NCBI GenBank assembly: GCA_027031685.1 | Contig: JALVPS010000335.1 | Span: 1-12,091 of the forward strand | Reading direction: 5' to 3' | DNA length: 12,091 bases | Source of the DNA: Gammaproteobacteria bacterium | GTDB taxonomy: Bacteria > Pseudomonadota > Gammaproteobacteria > UWMA-0217 | Part shown: piece by piece, positions 1-6,898 of the stretch | Numbering within the stretch: position 1 is the first letter of the stretch | How the letters are laid out: each line of letters starts with the position of its first letter | The notes under the pieces: model-generated | What the model saw: only the letters and a program-made list of their open reading frames with translations | Told to the model about the DNA's origin: nothing | The model's database searches: none | Translations under genes and position numbers: made by a program

Positions 1-741
1 GGTGCGGAAGGCGGCCAGCGCCAGGCGCTGCACCTCGTCCTCCGCCTCGGCGGGCAGGCCGCAGGGGCACAGGTAGCGGGTGTCGTCGGCGCGGTACTTG
101 GCCTCGTAGTCGTAGAAGCCGCGCGGGGTCTCCACACAGATCACCGGCAGGGCCTCCCCGTCCACGATGGCCACGGTGTACTCGGCCCCCTCGATCCAGG
201 CCTCGGCCATCACCTCGCCGCCGCTCTCGGCCGCGTGGTGCCAGGCCGCCGGCAGCGCCGCCGCGTCGTCCACGCGGGTCATGCCGATGCTGGAGCCCTC
301 CGCCACCGGCTTGACCATGAGCGGCAGCCCCAGGGCCTGCACCACGCGTTCCCGGTCGGTATCGACGGTGAGGCGCATGAAGGGCGGCGTGGGCAGGCCG
401 GCGGCACGCCAGATGCGCTTGCTGAGCATCTTGTCCATGCTCACCGCCGAGGCCGTCACGCCGCTGCCGGTGTAGGGCAGGCCGAGCACCTCCAGCAGGC
501 CCTGAATGGTGCCATCCTCCCCGCCAGCCCCGTGCAGCACGTTGAAAACGCGGTCATAGCCGCCGTCGCGCAGCACACGGTCCACGCGCCGGTCCACGTC
601 CACGCCGTGCGCGTCCACACCCGCCTCCACCAGCGCCTGCAGCACGGCGGCACCGCTGCGCAGGGACACCGGCCGCTCGCTGGACCAGCCGCCCATGAGC
701 ACGGCCACACGCCCGAAATCGGCCGGGGCGACGGCGCTCAT
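1..741 (-). CDS. ddlB: D-alanine--D-alanine ligase, 5' part (C-terminus off the window)
   Basis: ATP-dependent cytoplasmic ligase that joins two D-alanines to make the dipeptide MurF adds to the precursor. I translated the frame by hand from the ATG at 741 to the window edge: 247 codons without a stop, against about 305 in the family, so only the end of the ATP-grasp domain is missing. Visible motifs are VAVLMGG (12-18), SSERPVSL (20-27, with the presumed catalytic Glu22), LHGAGGEDGTIQG (69-81), PYTGSG (89-94), SMDK (101-104), the VKP strand (143-145), EGSSIGM (148-154) and FYDYEAKY (209-216). Ser150 and Tyr216 match the catalytic residues of E. coli DdlB. The start overlaps the murC stop by 4 bp (ATGA), and a GGAGG at 748-752 lies 6 nt upstream of it. 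The Pro in SSERPVSL replaces a Glu usual in E. coli; this looks like family variation. The next genes would be expected to be ftsQ, ftsA and ftsZ, which are not in the window. Confidence 0.96.
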   Translation of the reverse strand, partial: MSAVAPADFGRVAVLMGGWSSERPVSLRSGAAVLQALVEAGVDAHGVDVDRRVDRVLRDGGYDRVFNVLHGAGGEDGTIQGLLEVLGLPYTGSGVTASAVSMDKMLSKRIWRAAGLPTPPFMRLTVDTDRERVVQALGLPLMVKPVAEGSSIGMTRVDDAAALPAAWHHAAESGGEVMAEAWIEGAEYTVAIVDGEALPVICVETPRGFYDYEAKYRADDTRYLCPCGLPAEAEDEVQRLALAAFRT

Positions 742-2162
742 GACGCCCCTCCCGCCAGGCGGCGCACCAGCTCCACGGACAGGGCGCCCACGTTGCCGGC
801 ACCCTGGGTGACTACCACGTCACCGTCGGCCAGCACGTTGTCCAGTGTCTCGAACAGGTCCTCCGGCGCCTCCACGAAGATGGGATCGACCTTGCCGCGG
901 GCACGGATGGCGCGGCACAGGGCGCGCCCGTCGGCGCCGGCGATGGGCGCCTCGTTGGCCGGATACACGTCCAGCATGAGCAGCACGTCGGCCTCGGAGA
1001 GCACCTGCGCGAAGTCCTCGAACAGGTCGCGCGTGCGCGTGTAGCGATGCGGCTGGAAGACCAGCACGGTGCGCCGCTCCGGCCAGGCCTGGCGCACGGC
1101 GGCCAGCGTGGCGGCCACCTCGGTGGGATGGTGGCCGTAGTCGTCCACCACCAGCACGCGGCCCCGGGCGGTGTCGAACTCGCCGGCCACCTGGAAACGC
1201 CGCCCCACGCCCTGGAACTGGCGCAGGGCGCGCTGGATGGCCTCGTCGCCGACCCCCAGCTGCCAAGCCACGGCGATGGCCGCCAAGGCGTTGAGCACGT
1301 TGTGGCGGCCCGGCATGTTGAGCTCCACCGGCAGCAGCCGCTCGCGCCCCGGCAGGCTCACCTGGAAGCGGCTGGCGGTGCCCACGTGCTCGATGTTGTG
1401 GGCGCGCACGTCGGCCGGCTGCTCGATGCCGTAGGTCATGATGGGGCGCGTCACCTGGGCCAGGATGCTGCGCACGCCCGGATCGTCCTGGCACAGCACC
1501 GCCAGCCCGTAGAAGGGCAGGTGGTGCAGGAACTCCACGAACACCTGGCGCAGGTTGCCGAAGTCGCCACCGTAGGTGCTCAGGTGGTCGGCGTCGATAT
1601 TGGTCACCACCGACAGCATGGGCTGCAGGTAGAGGAAGGAGGCGTCGCTCTCGTCCGCCTCGGCCACCAGATAGCGGCCCTCGCCCAGGTGCGAGTGGCT
1701 GGCGGTGCTGTTCAGGCGTCCGCCGATGACGAAGGTGGGGTCCAGCCCACCCTCGGCCAGGATGCTGGCGATGAGGCTGGTGGTGGTGGTCTTGCCGTGC
1801 GTGCCGGCCACCGCGATGCCCTCCTTGAAGCGCATCAGCTCGGCCAGCATCTCGGCGCGCGGGATGACCGGGATGCGTTGCTCGCGAGCGGCCACCAGCT
1901 CCGGGTTGTCTTCCTTGATGGCGCTGGACACCACCAGCACACTGGCGCCGTCCACCTGCTCCGGGGCGTGGCCGATGCAGATCCTGGCCCCGGCCCGCTC
2001 CAGCCGCTCGGTGACGGCGTTGCGGGCGATATCCGAGCCGCTCACCTCGTAGCCCAGGTGCAGCAGCACCTCGGCGATGCCGCCCATGCCCGAGCCGCCG
2101 ATGCCCACGAAGTGCAGGCGCCCCACGCGCGACGGCACACCCAGTTCGCCCCACGGTTTCAT
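738..2162 (-). CDS. murC: UDP-N-acetylmuramate--L-alanine ligase
   Basis: Cytoplasmic Mur ligase that adds L-Ala to UDP-MurNAc, the first step of the peptide stem. It has 474 residues, close to the usual 460-490. The N-terminal nucleotide-binding loop is FVGIGGSGMGGIA (18-30). The ATPase P-loop is GTHGKTTTT (120-128, Lys124). EADESDASF (168-176) and TNIDADHL (187-194) lie in the central domain. PGRHNVLNALAA (284-295), DDYGHHPTEV (340-349) and PHRYTRTRDLF (371-381) are typical MurC signatures of the central and C-terminal domains, and the protein ends after a QGAGNVG motif (453-459). The open frame runs on upstream, but homology begins at this ATG, which overlaps the murG stop by 4 bp and has an AGGAGG 7 nt ahead. 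It is followed by ddlB with another ATGA overlap. Confidence 0.98.
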   Translation of the reverse strand: MKPWGELGVPSRVGRLHFVGIGGSGMGGIAEVLLHLGYEVSGSDIARNAVTERLERAGARICIGHAPEQVDGASVLVVSSAIKEDNPELVAAREQRIPVIPRAEMLAELMRFKEGIAVAGTHGKTTTTSLIASILAEGGLDPTFVIGGRLNSTASHSHLGEGRYLVAEADESDASFLYLQPMLSVVTNIDADHLSTYGGDFGNLRQVFVEFLHHLPFYGLAVLCQDDPGVRSILAQVTRPIMTYGIEQPADVRAHNIEHVGTASRFQVSLPGRERLLPVELNMPGRHNVLNALAAIAVAWQLGVGDEAIQRALRQFQGVGRRFQVAGEFDTARGRVLVVDDYGHHPTEVAATLAAVRQAWPERRTVLVFQPHRYTRTRDLFEDFAQVLSEADVLLMLDVYPANEAPIAGADGRALCRAIRARGKVDPIFVEAPEDLFETLDNVLADGDVVVTQGAGNVGALSVELVRRLAGGAS

Positions 2163-3250
2163 GGTTTCACCTCCTCGGGCCGCAGCTCGCCCAGACACAG
2201 CCGCGCCACCGTCTCTGCCGCCTCCGGGCGGCGCAGGGCAGCGCCCGCCTCGGCCATGGCCAGCAGCCGCGCCTGGTCGGCCTGCAGGGCGGCCAGGCGC
2301 CGGTGCAGGTCGTCCGCCGTGAGCTGGGCGTCGGGCACCAGTTGGGCGGCGCCCACCGCCACCAGCTGGCGGGCGTTGGCGGTCTGGTGGTCGTCCACCG
2401 CGTGCGGATAGGGCACCAGGATGGCCGGCAGGCCCACCTGGATCAGCTCCGCCACGGTGAGCGCCCCGGCCCGGCACACCACCAGGTCGGCCCAGCCGTA
2501 GGCGGCCGCCATGTCCTCCACGAACGGCTCGATGCGCGCCTTCACGCCGGCCTCGGCGTAGGCCCGCTCGGTGGCCGCCAGGTGGCGCCCGCCGCACTGG
2601 TGCCACACCTCGGGCCGCTCGGCGGCCGGGAAGCGGGCCAGGGCCTGCGGCAGCACCATGTTGAGGCGCATCGCCCCCAGGCTGCCACCGAGCACGAACA
2701 GGCGCAGCGGCCCCTGTCGGGCGGCCAGGCGGCCGGCGGCCGGCGGCAGGGCGCGGATGGCTTCGCGTACCGGATTGCCGGTGAACACGGCGCGCCCGCC
2801 CGGGAAGCTGCCGGGGAAGCCCTCCATCACCACCCGCGCCAGGCGCGCCAGGATGCGGTTGGTGTAGCCGGGGATGGCGTTCTGCTCGTGCACGAACAGC
2901 GGCCGGCGCAGCAGCCAGGCGGCCAGCCCGCCCGGCCCGGTGGCGAAACCGCCCATGCCCAGCACGGCGCGCGGCCGGTGGCGTGCCAGGCTCGCCAGCG
3001 CCTGGCCCAGCGCCCAGGCCAGCTTGAAGGGCGCCAGGGCCAGGGTGGCGGCGCCCTTGCCGCGCAGGCCGCGCACGCTGAGCGTGTCGATGGGGATGCC
3101 CTGGGCCGGCACCAGACGCTCCTCCATGCCGCCCCGCGAGCCCAGCCACACCACGGGGACGCGGCGCGCGCGCATGCGCTCGGCCACGGCCAGGGCCGGA
3201 AAGATGTGGCCGCCGGTGCCGCCGGCCATGATCATCACCGGCCGGCTCAT
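2159..3250 (-). CDS. murG: UDP-N-acetylglucosamine--lipid I GlcNAc transferase
   Basis: Peripheral membrane GT28-family glycosyltransferase (GT-B fold) acting on the inner face of the cytoplasmic membrane; it adds GlcNAc to lipid I to give lipid II. It has 363 residues against 355 in E. coli. The N-terminal Gly-rich loop is AGGTGGHIFPA (9-19). MGGFATGPGG (99-108) and HEQNAIPGYTNR (121-132) form the acceptor side. The donor-binding C-terminal half has GNPVR (158-162), GGSLGA (188-193), CRAGALTVAEL (259-269) and PYPHAVDDHQTANA (280-293). The open frame extends far upstream, but that part is only the shadow of ftsW. The true ATG at 3250 overlaps the ftsW stop by 4 bp and has a GGAGG (3259-3263) 8 nt upstream. 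Confidence 0.98.
   Translation of the reverse strand: MSRPVMIMAGGTGGHIFPALAVAERMRARRVPVVWLGSRGGMEERLVPAQGIPIDTLSVRGLRGKGAATLALAPFKLAWALGQALASLARHRPRAVLGMGGFATGPGGLAAWLLRRPLFVHEQNAIPGYTNRILARLARVVMEGFPGSFPGGRAVFTGNPVREAIRALPPAAGRLAARQGPLRLFVLGGSLGAMRLNMVLPQALARFPAAERPEVWHQCGGRHLAATERAYAEAGVKARIEPFVEDMAAAYGWADLVVCRAGALTVAELIQVGLPAILVPYPHAVDDHQTANARQLVAVGAAQLVPDAQLTADDLHRRLAALQADQARLLAMAEAGAALRRPEAAETVARLCLGELRPEEVKP
2170..2175 (-). promoter_or_regulatory. Shine-Dalgarno site of murC
   Basis: On the minus strand an AGGAGG lies 7 nt before the ATG at 2160-2162, inside the last codons of murG. It is the closest match to the consensus in the window. It fixes the murC start against the longer upstream open frame and suggests that murC can load ribosomes itself as well as by coupling to murG. 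Confidence 0.85.
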
Positions 3251-4443
3251 GCGGTCACCCTCCGCAGGGCAGTGGCCCTGCCCTGCCCCAGCGGCGACAG
3301 GTCGTGGATCTCGCGGTGCACGCGCAGCACCAGCCCGCTTCCGGCCAGCATGGCGATGAGGCTGCTGCCGCCGGCGCTCATGAAGGGCAGGGTCAGCCCC
3401 TTGGTGGGCAGCACCCCCATGTTGACGCCCATGTTGACGAAGGCCTGGATGCCGATCCACAGCCCCACCCCGTAACACAGGTGGGCGCCGAAGGCGTGGC
3501 CGGCGCGCTCGGCGGCCCGGCCGATGGCGAAGCAGCGCCACACGGCGTAGCTGAACAGCGCCACCACGGTCACCACCCCGACCAGGCCCAGCTCCTCGGC
3601 GAGGATGGCGAACAGGAAGTCGTTGTGCGCCTCGGGCAGGTAGGCCAACTTCTGCACGCTCTCGCCCAGCCCCACGCCGGTCAGCGAACCGCTGCCGATG
3701 GCGATCAGGGACTGGGTGAGCTGGAAGCCGCTGCGCAGCGGATCGTCCCAGGGGTGCAGGAAGCTGGTCAGGCGCTGCAGGCGGTAGGGGGAGGTGATGG
3801 CCAAGACGGCGAACACCGCCACGGCGATGGCCAACAGCAGAGCGAACTGGGGCAGACGCACCCCGCCCAGAAACAGCATGCCCATGGTCACCGCCAGAAT
3901 GACCACCGCCCCGCCGAAGTCCGGCTCGGCCAGCAGCAGGCCGGCCAGCAGGCCCACCAGCAGCAGCGGCTTGACGAAGCCGGCCAGCCGCTCGCGCACC
4001 GCCACCCCGTGCCGCACCAGATAGCCGGCCATGTAGAGAATCACCAGCAGCTTGGCCAGCTCCGACACCTGCAGGGCAAAGGGGCCGATGTCGATCCAGC
4101 GCGTGGCGCCGTTCACCGTGCGCCCCACGCCCGGCACCAGCACCAGGGCCAGCAGCAGGAAGGTGCCACCCAGCAGGGCCAGGCCCGCCACCTCCCACAG
4201 GCGCAGCGGGATTTCGTACAGGGCCCAGGCCAGGGCCACGCCCACGGCGATGTAGAGACCCTGCCGCACGACGTAGTGGAAAGGCGTGCCGAAGCGCTGC
4301 TCGGAGACGGCTACCGAGGCGGACATGACCATCACCAGCCCCAGCCCCAGCAGGGCCGCCACCACCAGCAGAAAGCCCAGGTCCAGGCGCTGTCGCAGGC
4401 GCACCGTGAAGGCGTCGGCCAGTCCGCGCGTCGCCTGTCTCAT
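3247..4443 (-). CDS. ftsW: Septal peptidoglycan glycosyltransferase FtsW (SEDS family)
   Basis: Polytopic inner-membrane SEDS protein that polymerises lipid II at the division septum in partnership with the transpeptidase FtsI. It has 398 residues and about ten hydrophobic segments, the first near 22-42. Family motifs are NGATRWI (111-117), EPDFGGA (173-179), the long loop with FLHPWDDPLRSGFQLTQS (228-245), the GVGLGES loop (256-262), LPEAHNDFLFA (269-279, with Asp275 at the proposed catalytic aspartate) and LPTKGLTLPFMSAGGSS (345-361). In the last motif Ala357 stands where E. coli FtsW has Tyr (SYGGSS). A short basic cytoplasmic tail of about 25 residues follows the last helix. The ATG at 4443 overlaps the murD stop by 4 bp, and a GGAGG (4451-4455) lies 7 nt upstream. 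RodA is the alternative family member, but the position between murD and murG argues for FtsW. Confidence 0.97.
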   Translation of the reverse strand: MRQATRGLADAFTVRLRQRLDLGFLLVVAALLGLGLVMVMSASVAVSEQRFGTPFHYVVRQGLYIAVGVALAWALYEIPLRLWEVAGLALLGGTFLLLALVLVPGVGRTVNGATRWIDIGPFALQVSELAKLLVILYMAGYLVRHGVAVRERLAGFVKPLLLVGLLAGLLLAEPDFGGAVVILAVTMGMLFLGGVRLPQFALLLAIAVAVFAVLAITSPYRLQRLTSFLHPWDDPLRSGFQLTQSLIAIGSGSLTGVGLGESVQKLAYLPEAHNDFLFAILAEELGLVGVVTVVALFSYAVWRCFAIGRAAERAGHAFGAHLCYGVGLWIGIQAFVNMGVNMGVLPTKGLTLPFMSAGGSSLIAMLAGSGLVLRVHREIHDLSPLGQGRATALRRVTA

Positions 4444-5816
4444 GGCATCCCCTCCCCGGCCAGGGCACGTACCCGGGCCGCAAACCGCTCGCCGCGCTCG
4501 GCGTAGCCGGAGAACTGGTCGAAGCTGGCGCAGGCCGGCGACAGCAGCACGCAGTCGCCCGGCCGGGCCAGGGCGGCGGCGCGCCGCACGGCCGCGTCCA
4601 GGTCGTGCACCCGCTCCACGGGCACGCTGCCGGCCAGCGCCGCGGCCAGACGCGGCGCGTCCTCACCGAACAGCAGGGCGGCCCGCACCCGCCCGGCCAC
4701 GGCCGCGCGCAGGGGTGTGAAATCGGCCCCCTTGCCCTGCCCGCCGGCGAGCAGGATCACCGGCCGGTCCAGCCCGGCCAGGGCGGCCGCCGTGGCCCCC
4801 ACGTTGGTGGCCTTGGAATCGTCCACCCAGCGCACGCCGTCGATGTCCGCCACCCACTGGCTGCGGTGCGGCAGGCCGCGGTACTGGCGCAAGGCCGTCA
4901 GCATGGCCGCCTCGGGCAGGCCCAGGGCCTCGCCCAGGGCCAGCGCCGCCAACGCGTTGAGGGCGTTGTGGCGACCCATGACGCGCAGCGCGTCCGTGGC
5001 CAGCAGGTGCCGCTCGCCACGGCACAGCCACTCGCGCCCGCCGGCGCGGCGCAGGCCGTAGTGGCCGGGCGACGGGGCATCGGCGCCGAAGCCGACGGTT
5101 GCCACCCCGGCCGGCACCTGGGCGGCGGCCAGCGGGTCGTCGCGGTTCACCACCGCCCGACGCGCGCCCCGGTAGATGCGCCCCTTGATGGCCGCGTACT
5201 CGGCCAGGGAGGCGTGGCGGTCCATGTGGTCCTCGCTCACGTTGAGCAGGCAGGCGGCCAGGGGCCGCAGCGATTCCGTCGTCTCCAACTGGAAGCTGGA
5301 CAGCTCCAGCACGTGGCAGTCGTGATCCTCGGCCAGCAGGTCCAGGGCCGGGGTGCCGAAGTTGCCGCCCAGCCCCGGACGGCGGCCGGCGGCGCGGGCC
5401 ATGGCGGCCACCATGTCCACCACCGTGCTCTTGCCGTTGGAGCCGGTGACGGCCAGCACGGGCCGGTCCACCACGCGGGCGAACAGCTCGATGTCGCCCA
5501 CCACCGGCACGCCGGCGGCGCGGGCCCGGCGCAGCAGGGGCAGGTCGGCCGGCAGGCCGGGGCTCGCCACCAGGGTGCCGAAGCGGGCCGGATCGAGGGC
5601 CTCCACGTCGCCGAAGCGCAGGGGCAGCCCGGGCCACTCGCGGCGCAGGTCGGCCGCGCCCGGCGGCGTGGCGCGCGTGTCGGCCAGCGTGCAGGGCACG
5701 CCCTGGCCGTGCAGCCAGCGCACCACCGAGCGCCCGGTGAGGCCGGCGCCCAGCACCAGCACCGGGGCCGCCAGGCCGGTGCGCTCGAAGGGGGTGTGCC
5801 GCCGGGCCATGTCCAT
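4440..5816 (-). CDS. murD: UDP-N-acetylmuramoyl-L-alanine--D-glutamate ligase
   Basis: Cytoplasmic Mur ligase that adds D-Glu to UDP-MurNAc-L-Ala. It has 458 residues against 438 in E. coli; part of the extra length is a roughly 15-residue N-terminal lead. The N-terminal nucleotide-binding loop is VLGAGLTGRS (21-30). SPGLP (85-89), the P-loop TGSNGKST (124-131, Lys129), GGNFGTP (150-156), ELSSFQLE (171-178), NVSEDHMDRH (192-201) and AAIKGRIY (208-215, with Lys211 at the carbamylated lysine) follow. PHRSQWV (316-322), DDSKATN (332-338), LAGGQGKGADF (356-366) and SPACASFDQF (426-435) mark the C-terminal domain. The protein begins Met-Asp-Met. The first ATG shares its A with the mraY stop (TGATG) and has AAGG 7 nt upstream, so it is preferred over the second at 5810, which sits 13 nt from the site. 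It ends in an ATGA overlap with ftsW. Confidence 0.97.
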   Translation of the reverse strand: MDMARRHTPFERTGLAAPVLVLGAGLTGRSVVRWLHGQGVPCTLADTRATPPGAADLRREWPGLPLRFGDVEALDPARFGTLVASPGLPADLPLLRRARAAGVPVVGDIELFARVVDRPVLAVTGSNGKSTVVDMVAAMARAAGRRPGLGGNFGTPALDLLAEDHDCHVLELSSFQLETTESLRPLAACLLNVSEDHMDRHASLAEYAAIKGRIYRGARRAVVNRDDPLAAAQVPAGVATVGFGADAPSPGHYGLRRAGGREWLCRGERHLLATDALRVMGRHNALNALAALALGEALGLPEAAMLTALRQYRGLPHRSQWVADIDGVRWVDDSKATNVGATAAALAGLDRPVILLAGGQGKGADFTPLRAAVAGRVRAALLFGEDAPRLAAALAGSVPVERVHDLDAAVRRAAALARPGDCVLLSPACASFDQFSGYAERGERFAARVRALAGEGMP

Positions 5817-6898
5817 CACCGCACCTTGAGGGTGGCCAGGCCGATGAGCACCAGGATCACGGTAATGATCCAGAAACGCACGATGACGCGGGGCTCCGGC
5901 CAGCCCTTGAGTTCGAAGTGGTGGTGCAGCGGCGCCATGCGGAAGATGCGCCGGCCGGTCAGCTTGTAGGAGGCCACCTGCAGGATGACCGACACGGTCT
6001 CCATGACGAACACGCCGCCCATGATCATGAGCACCAGCTCCTGGCGCGCCACCACGGCCACCGTGCCCAGCGCCGCGCCCAGGGCGAGCGCGCCGATGTC
6101 GCCCATGAACACCTGCGCCGGGTAGGTGTTGAACCACAGAAAGCCCAGCCCGGCCCCCACCAGGGTGGCGCAGAACACGGCCGTCTCCCCCACGCCGCTG
6201 ATGAAGGGGATATTGAGGTAGCGGGCGAACTCGGCGTGGCCGGTGAAGTAGGCGATGGCGCCCAGCGCCCCGCCCACCAGCACGGCCGGCAGGATGGCCA
6301 GCCCGTCCAGCCCGTCGGTGAGGTTGACCGCGTTGCTGGTGCCGACGATGACGAAGTACACCCAAGGCACGTAGAAGGGGCCCAGGGGAATGGTCACATC
6401 CTTGAACACCGGCACGAGCAGCGTGGTCTCGGCCGGGTTGTCGGCGGTGACGTACAGGTACAGGGCCGCCGCCAGGGCGAATACGGACTGGCCGAGGAAC
6501 TTGGCCCGCGCCGACAGCCCCTTGCTGTTGCCGTAGCGCAGCTTGAGCCAGTCGTCGATGCCGCCCACCAGGCCGAAGCCGAGCGTGACCAGCAGCACCA
6601 CCCACAGGTAGCGGTTGGAGAGGTCGCCCCACAGCAGGCTGGAGAGCACCATGGACAGCAGGATCAGGGCGCCGCCCATGGTGGGCGTGCCGGCCTTGGA
6701 CAGGTGGCTCTGCGGCCCGTCGCTGCGCACCTGCTGGCCGATCTTGTACTCCCCCAGGCGGCGGATCACCCACGGCCCGATGACAAAGGAGATCACCAGG
6801 GCGGTGAGCACGGCCAGGATGGCGCGCATGGTGATGTATTCGAAGGCGCGGAAGCCGCCGTACAGGCCGGACAGGTAGGCGAACAGCTCAAGCAGCAT
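5816..6898 (-). CDS. mraY: Phospho-N-acetylmuramoyl-pentapeptide-transferase
   Basis: Polytopic inner-membrane enzyme that transfers phospho-MurNAc-pentapeptide from UDP to undecaprenyl phosphate, making lipid I. It has 360 residues, the same length as in E. coli, with about ten transmembrane helices. SKAGTPTMGG (67-76), GGIDDWLK (112-119, Asp115 and Asp116), TSNAVNLTDGLDGLA (187-201), VFMGDIGALALG (263-274, Asp267) and the APLHHHFELKGW loop (322-333, His325-His327) are all present; the aspartates and histidines are the Mg-binding and catalytic residues of the family and fall at E. coli numbering. The start is fixed by that full-length match and by a GGAGG 9 nt upstream. It overlaps the end of murF by 11 bp, and its stop overlaps the murD start by one base. 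Confidence 0.98.
   Translation of the reverse strand: MLLELFAYLSGLYGGFRAFEYITMRAILAVLTALVISFVIGPWVIRRLGEYKIGQQVRSDGPQSHLSKAGTPTMGGALILLSMVLSSLLWGDLSNRYLWVVLLVTLGFGLVGGIDDWLKLRYGNSKGLSARAKFLGQSVFALAAALYLYVTADNPAETTLLVPVFKDVTIPLGPFYVPWVYFVIVGTSNAVNLTDGLDGLAILPAVLVGGALGAIAYFTGHAEFARYLNIPFISGVGETAVFCATLVGAGLGFLWFNTYPAQVFMGDIGALALGAALGTVAVVARQELVLMIMGGVFVMETVSVILQVASYKLTGRRIFRMAPLHHHFELKGWPEPRVIVRFWIITVILVLIGLATLKVR
5824..5827 (-). promoter_or_regulatory. Weak Shine-Dalgarno site of murD
   Basis: AAGG (extended AAGGTG) on the minus strand lies 7 nt before the ATG at 5814-5816, within the last codons of mraY. Its spacing suits that first ATG, not the second in-frame ATG at 5808-5810, which would be 13 nt away. 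Because the site is modest, termination-reinitiation at the TGATG probably contributes to murD translation. Confidence 0.6.

Noticed and set aside
1..741. ddlB as a truncated pseudogene
   Set aside because: The frame is open and in register from its ATG to the window edge with the Glu22, Ser150 and Tyr216 catalytic positions intact; it is cut only by the window boundary.
2163..3149. A large N-terminal extension of MurC, from an open frame running in from within murG
   Set aside because: The extension is Arg/Gly/Ala/Pro-rich and is the off-frame reading of murG. MurC homology begins at the ATG at 2162, which has an AGGAGG site. The same reasoning removes the extensions of murG (to 4666), murD (to 6773) and mraY (to 7597), so none of these is a gene fusion.
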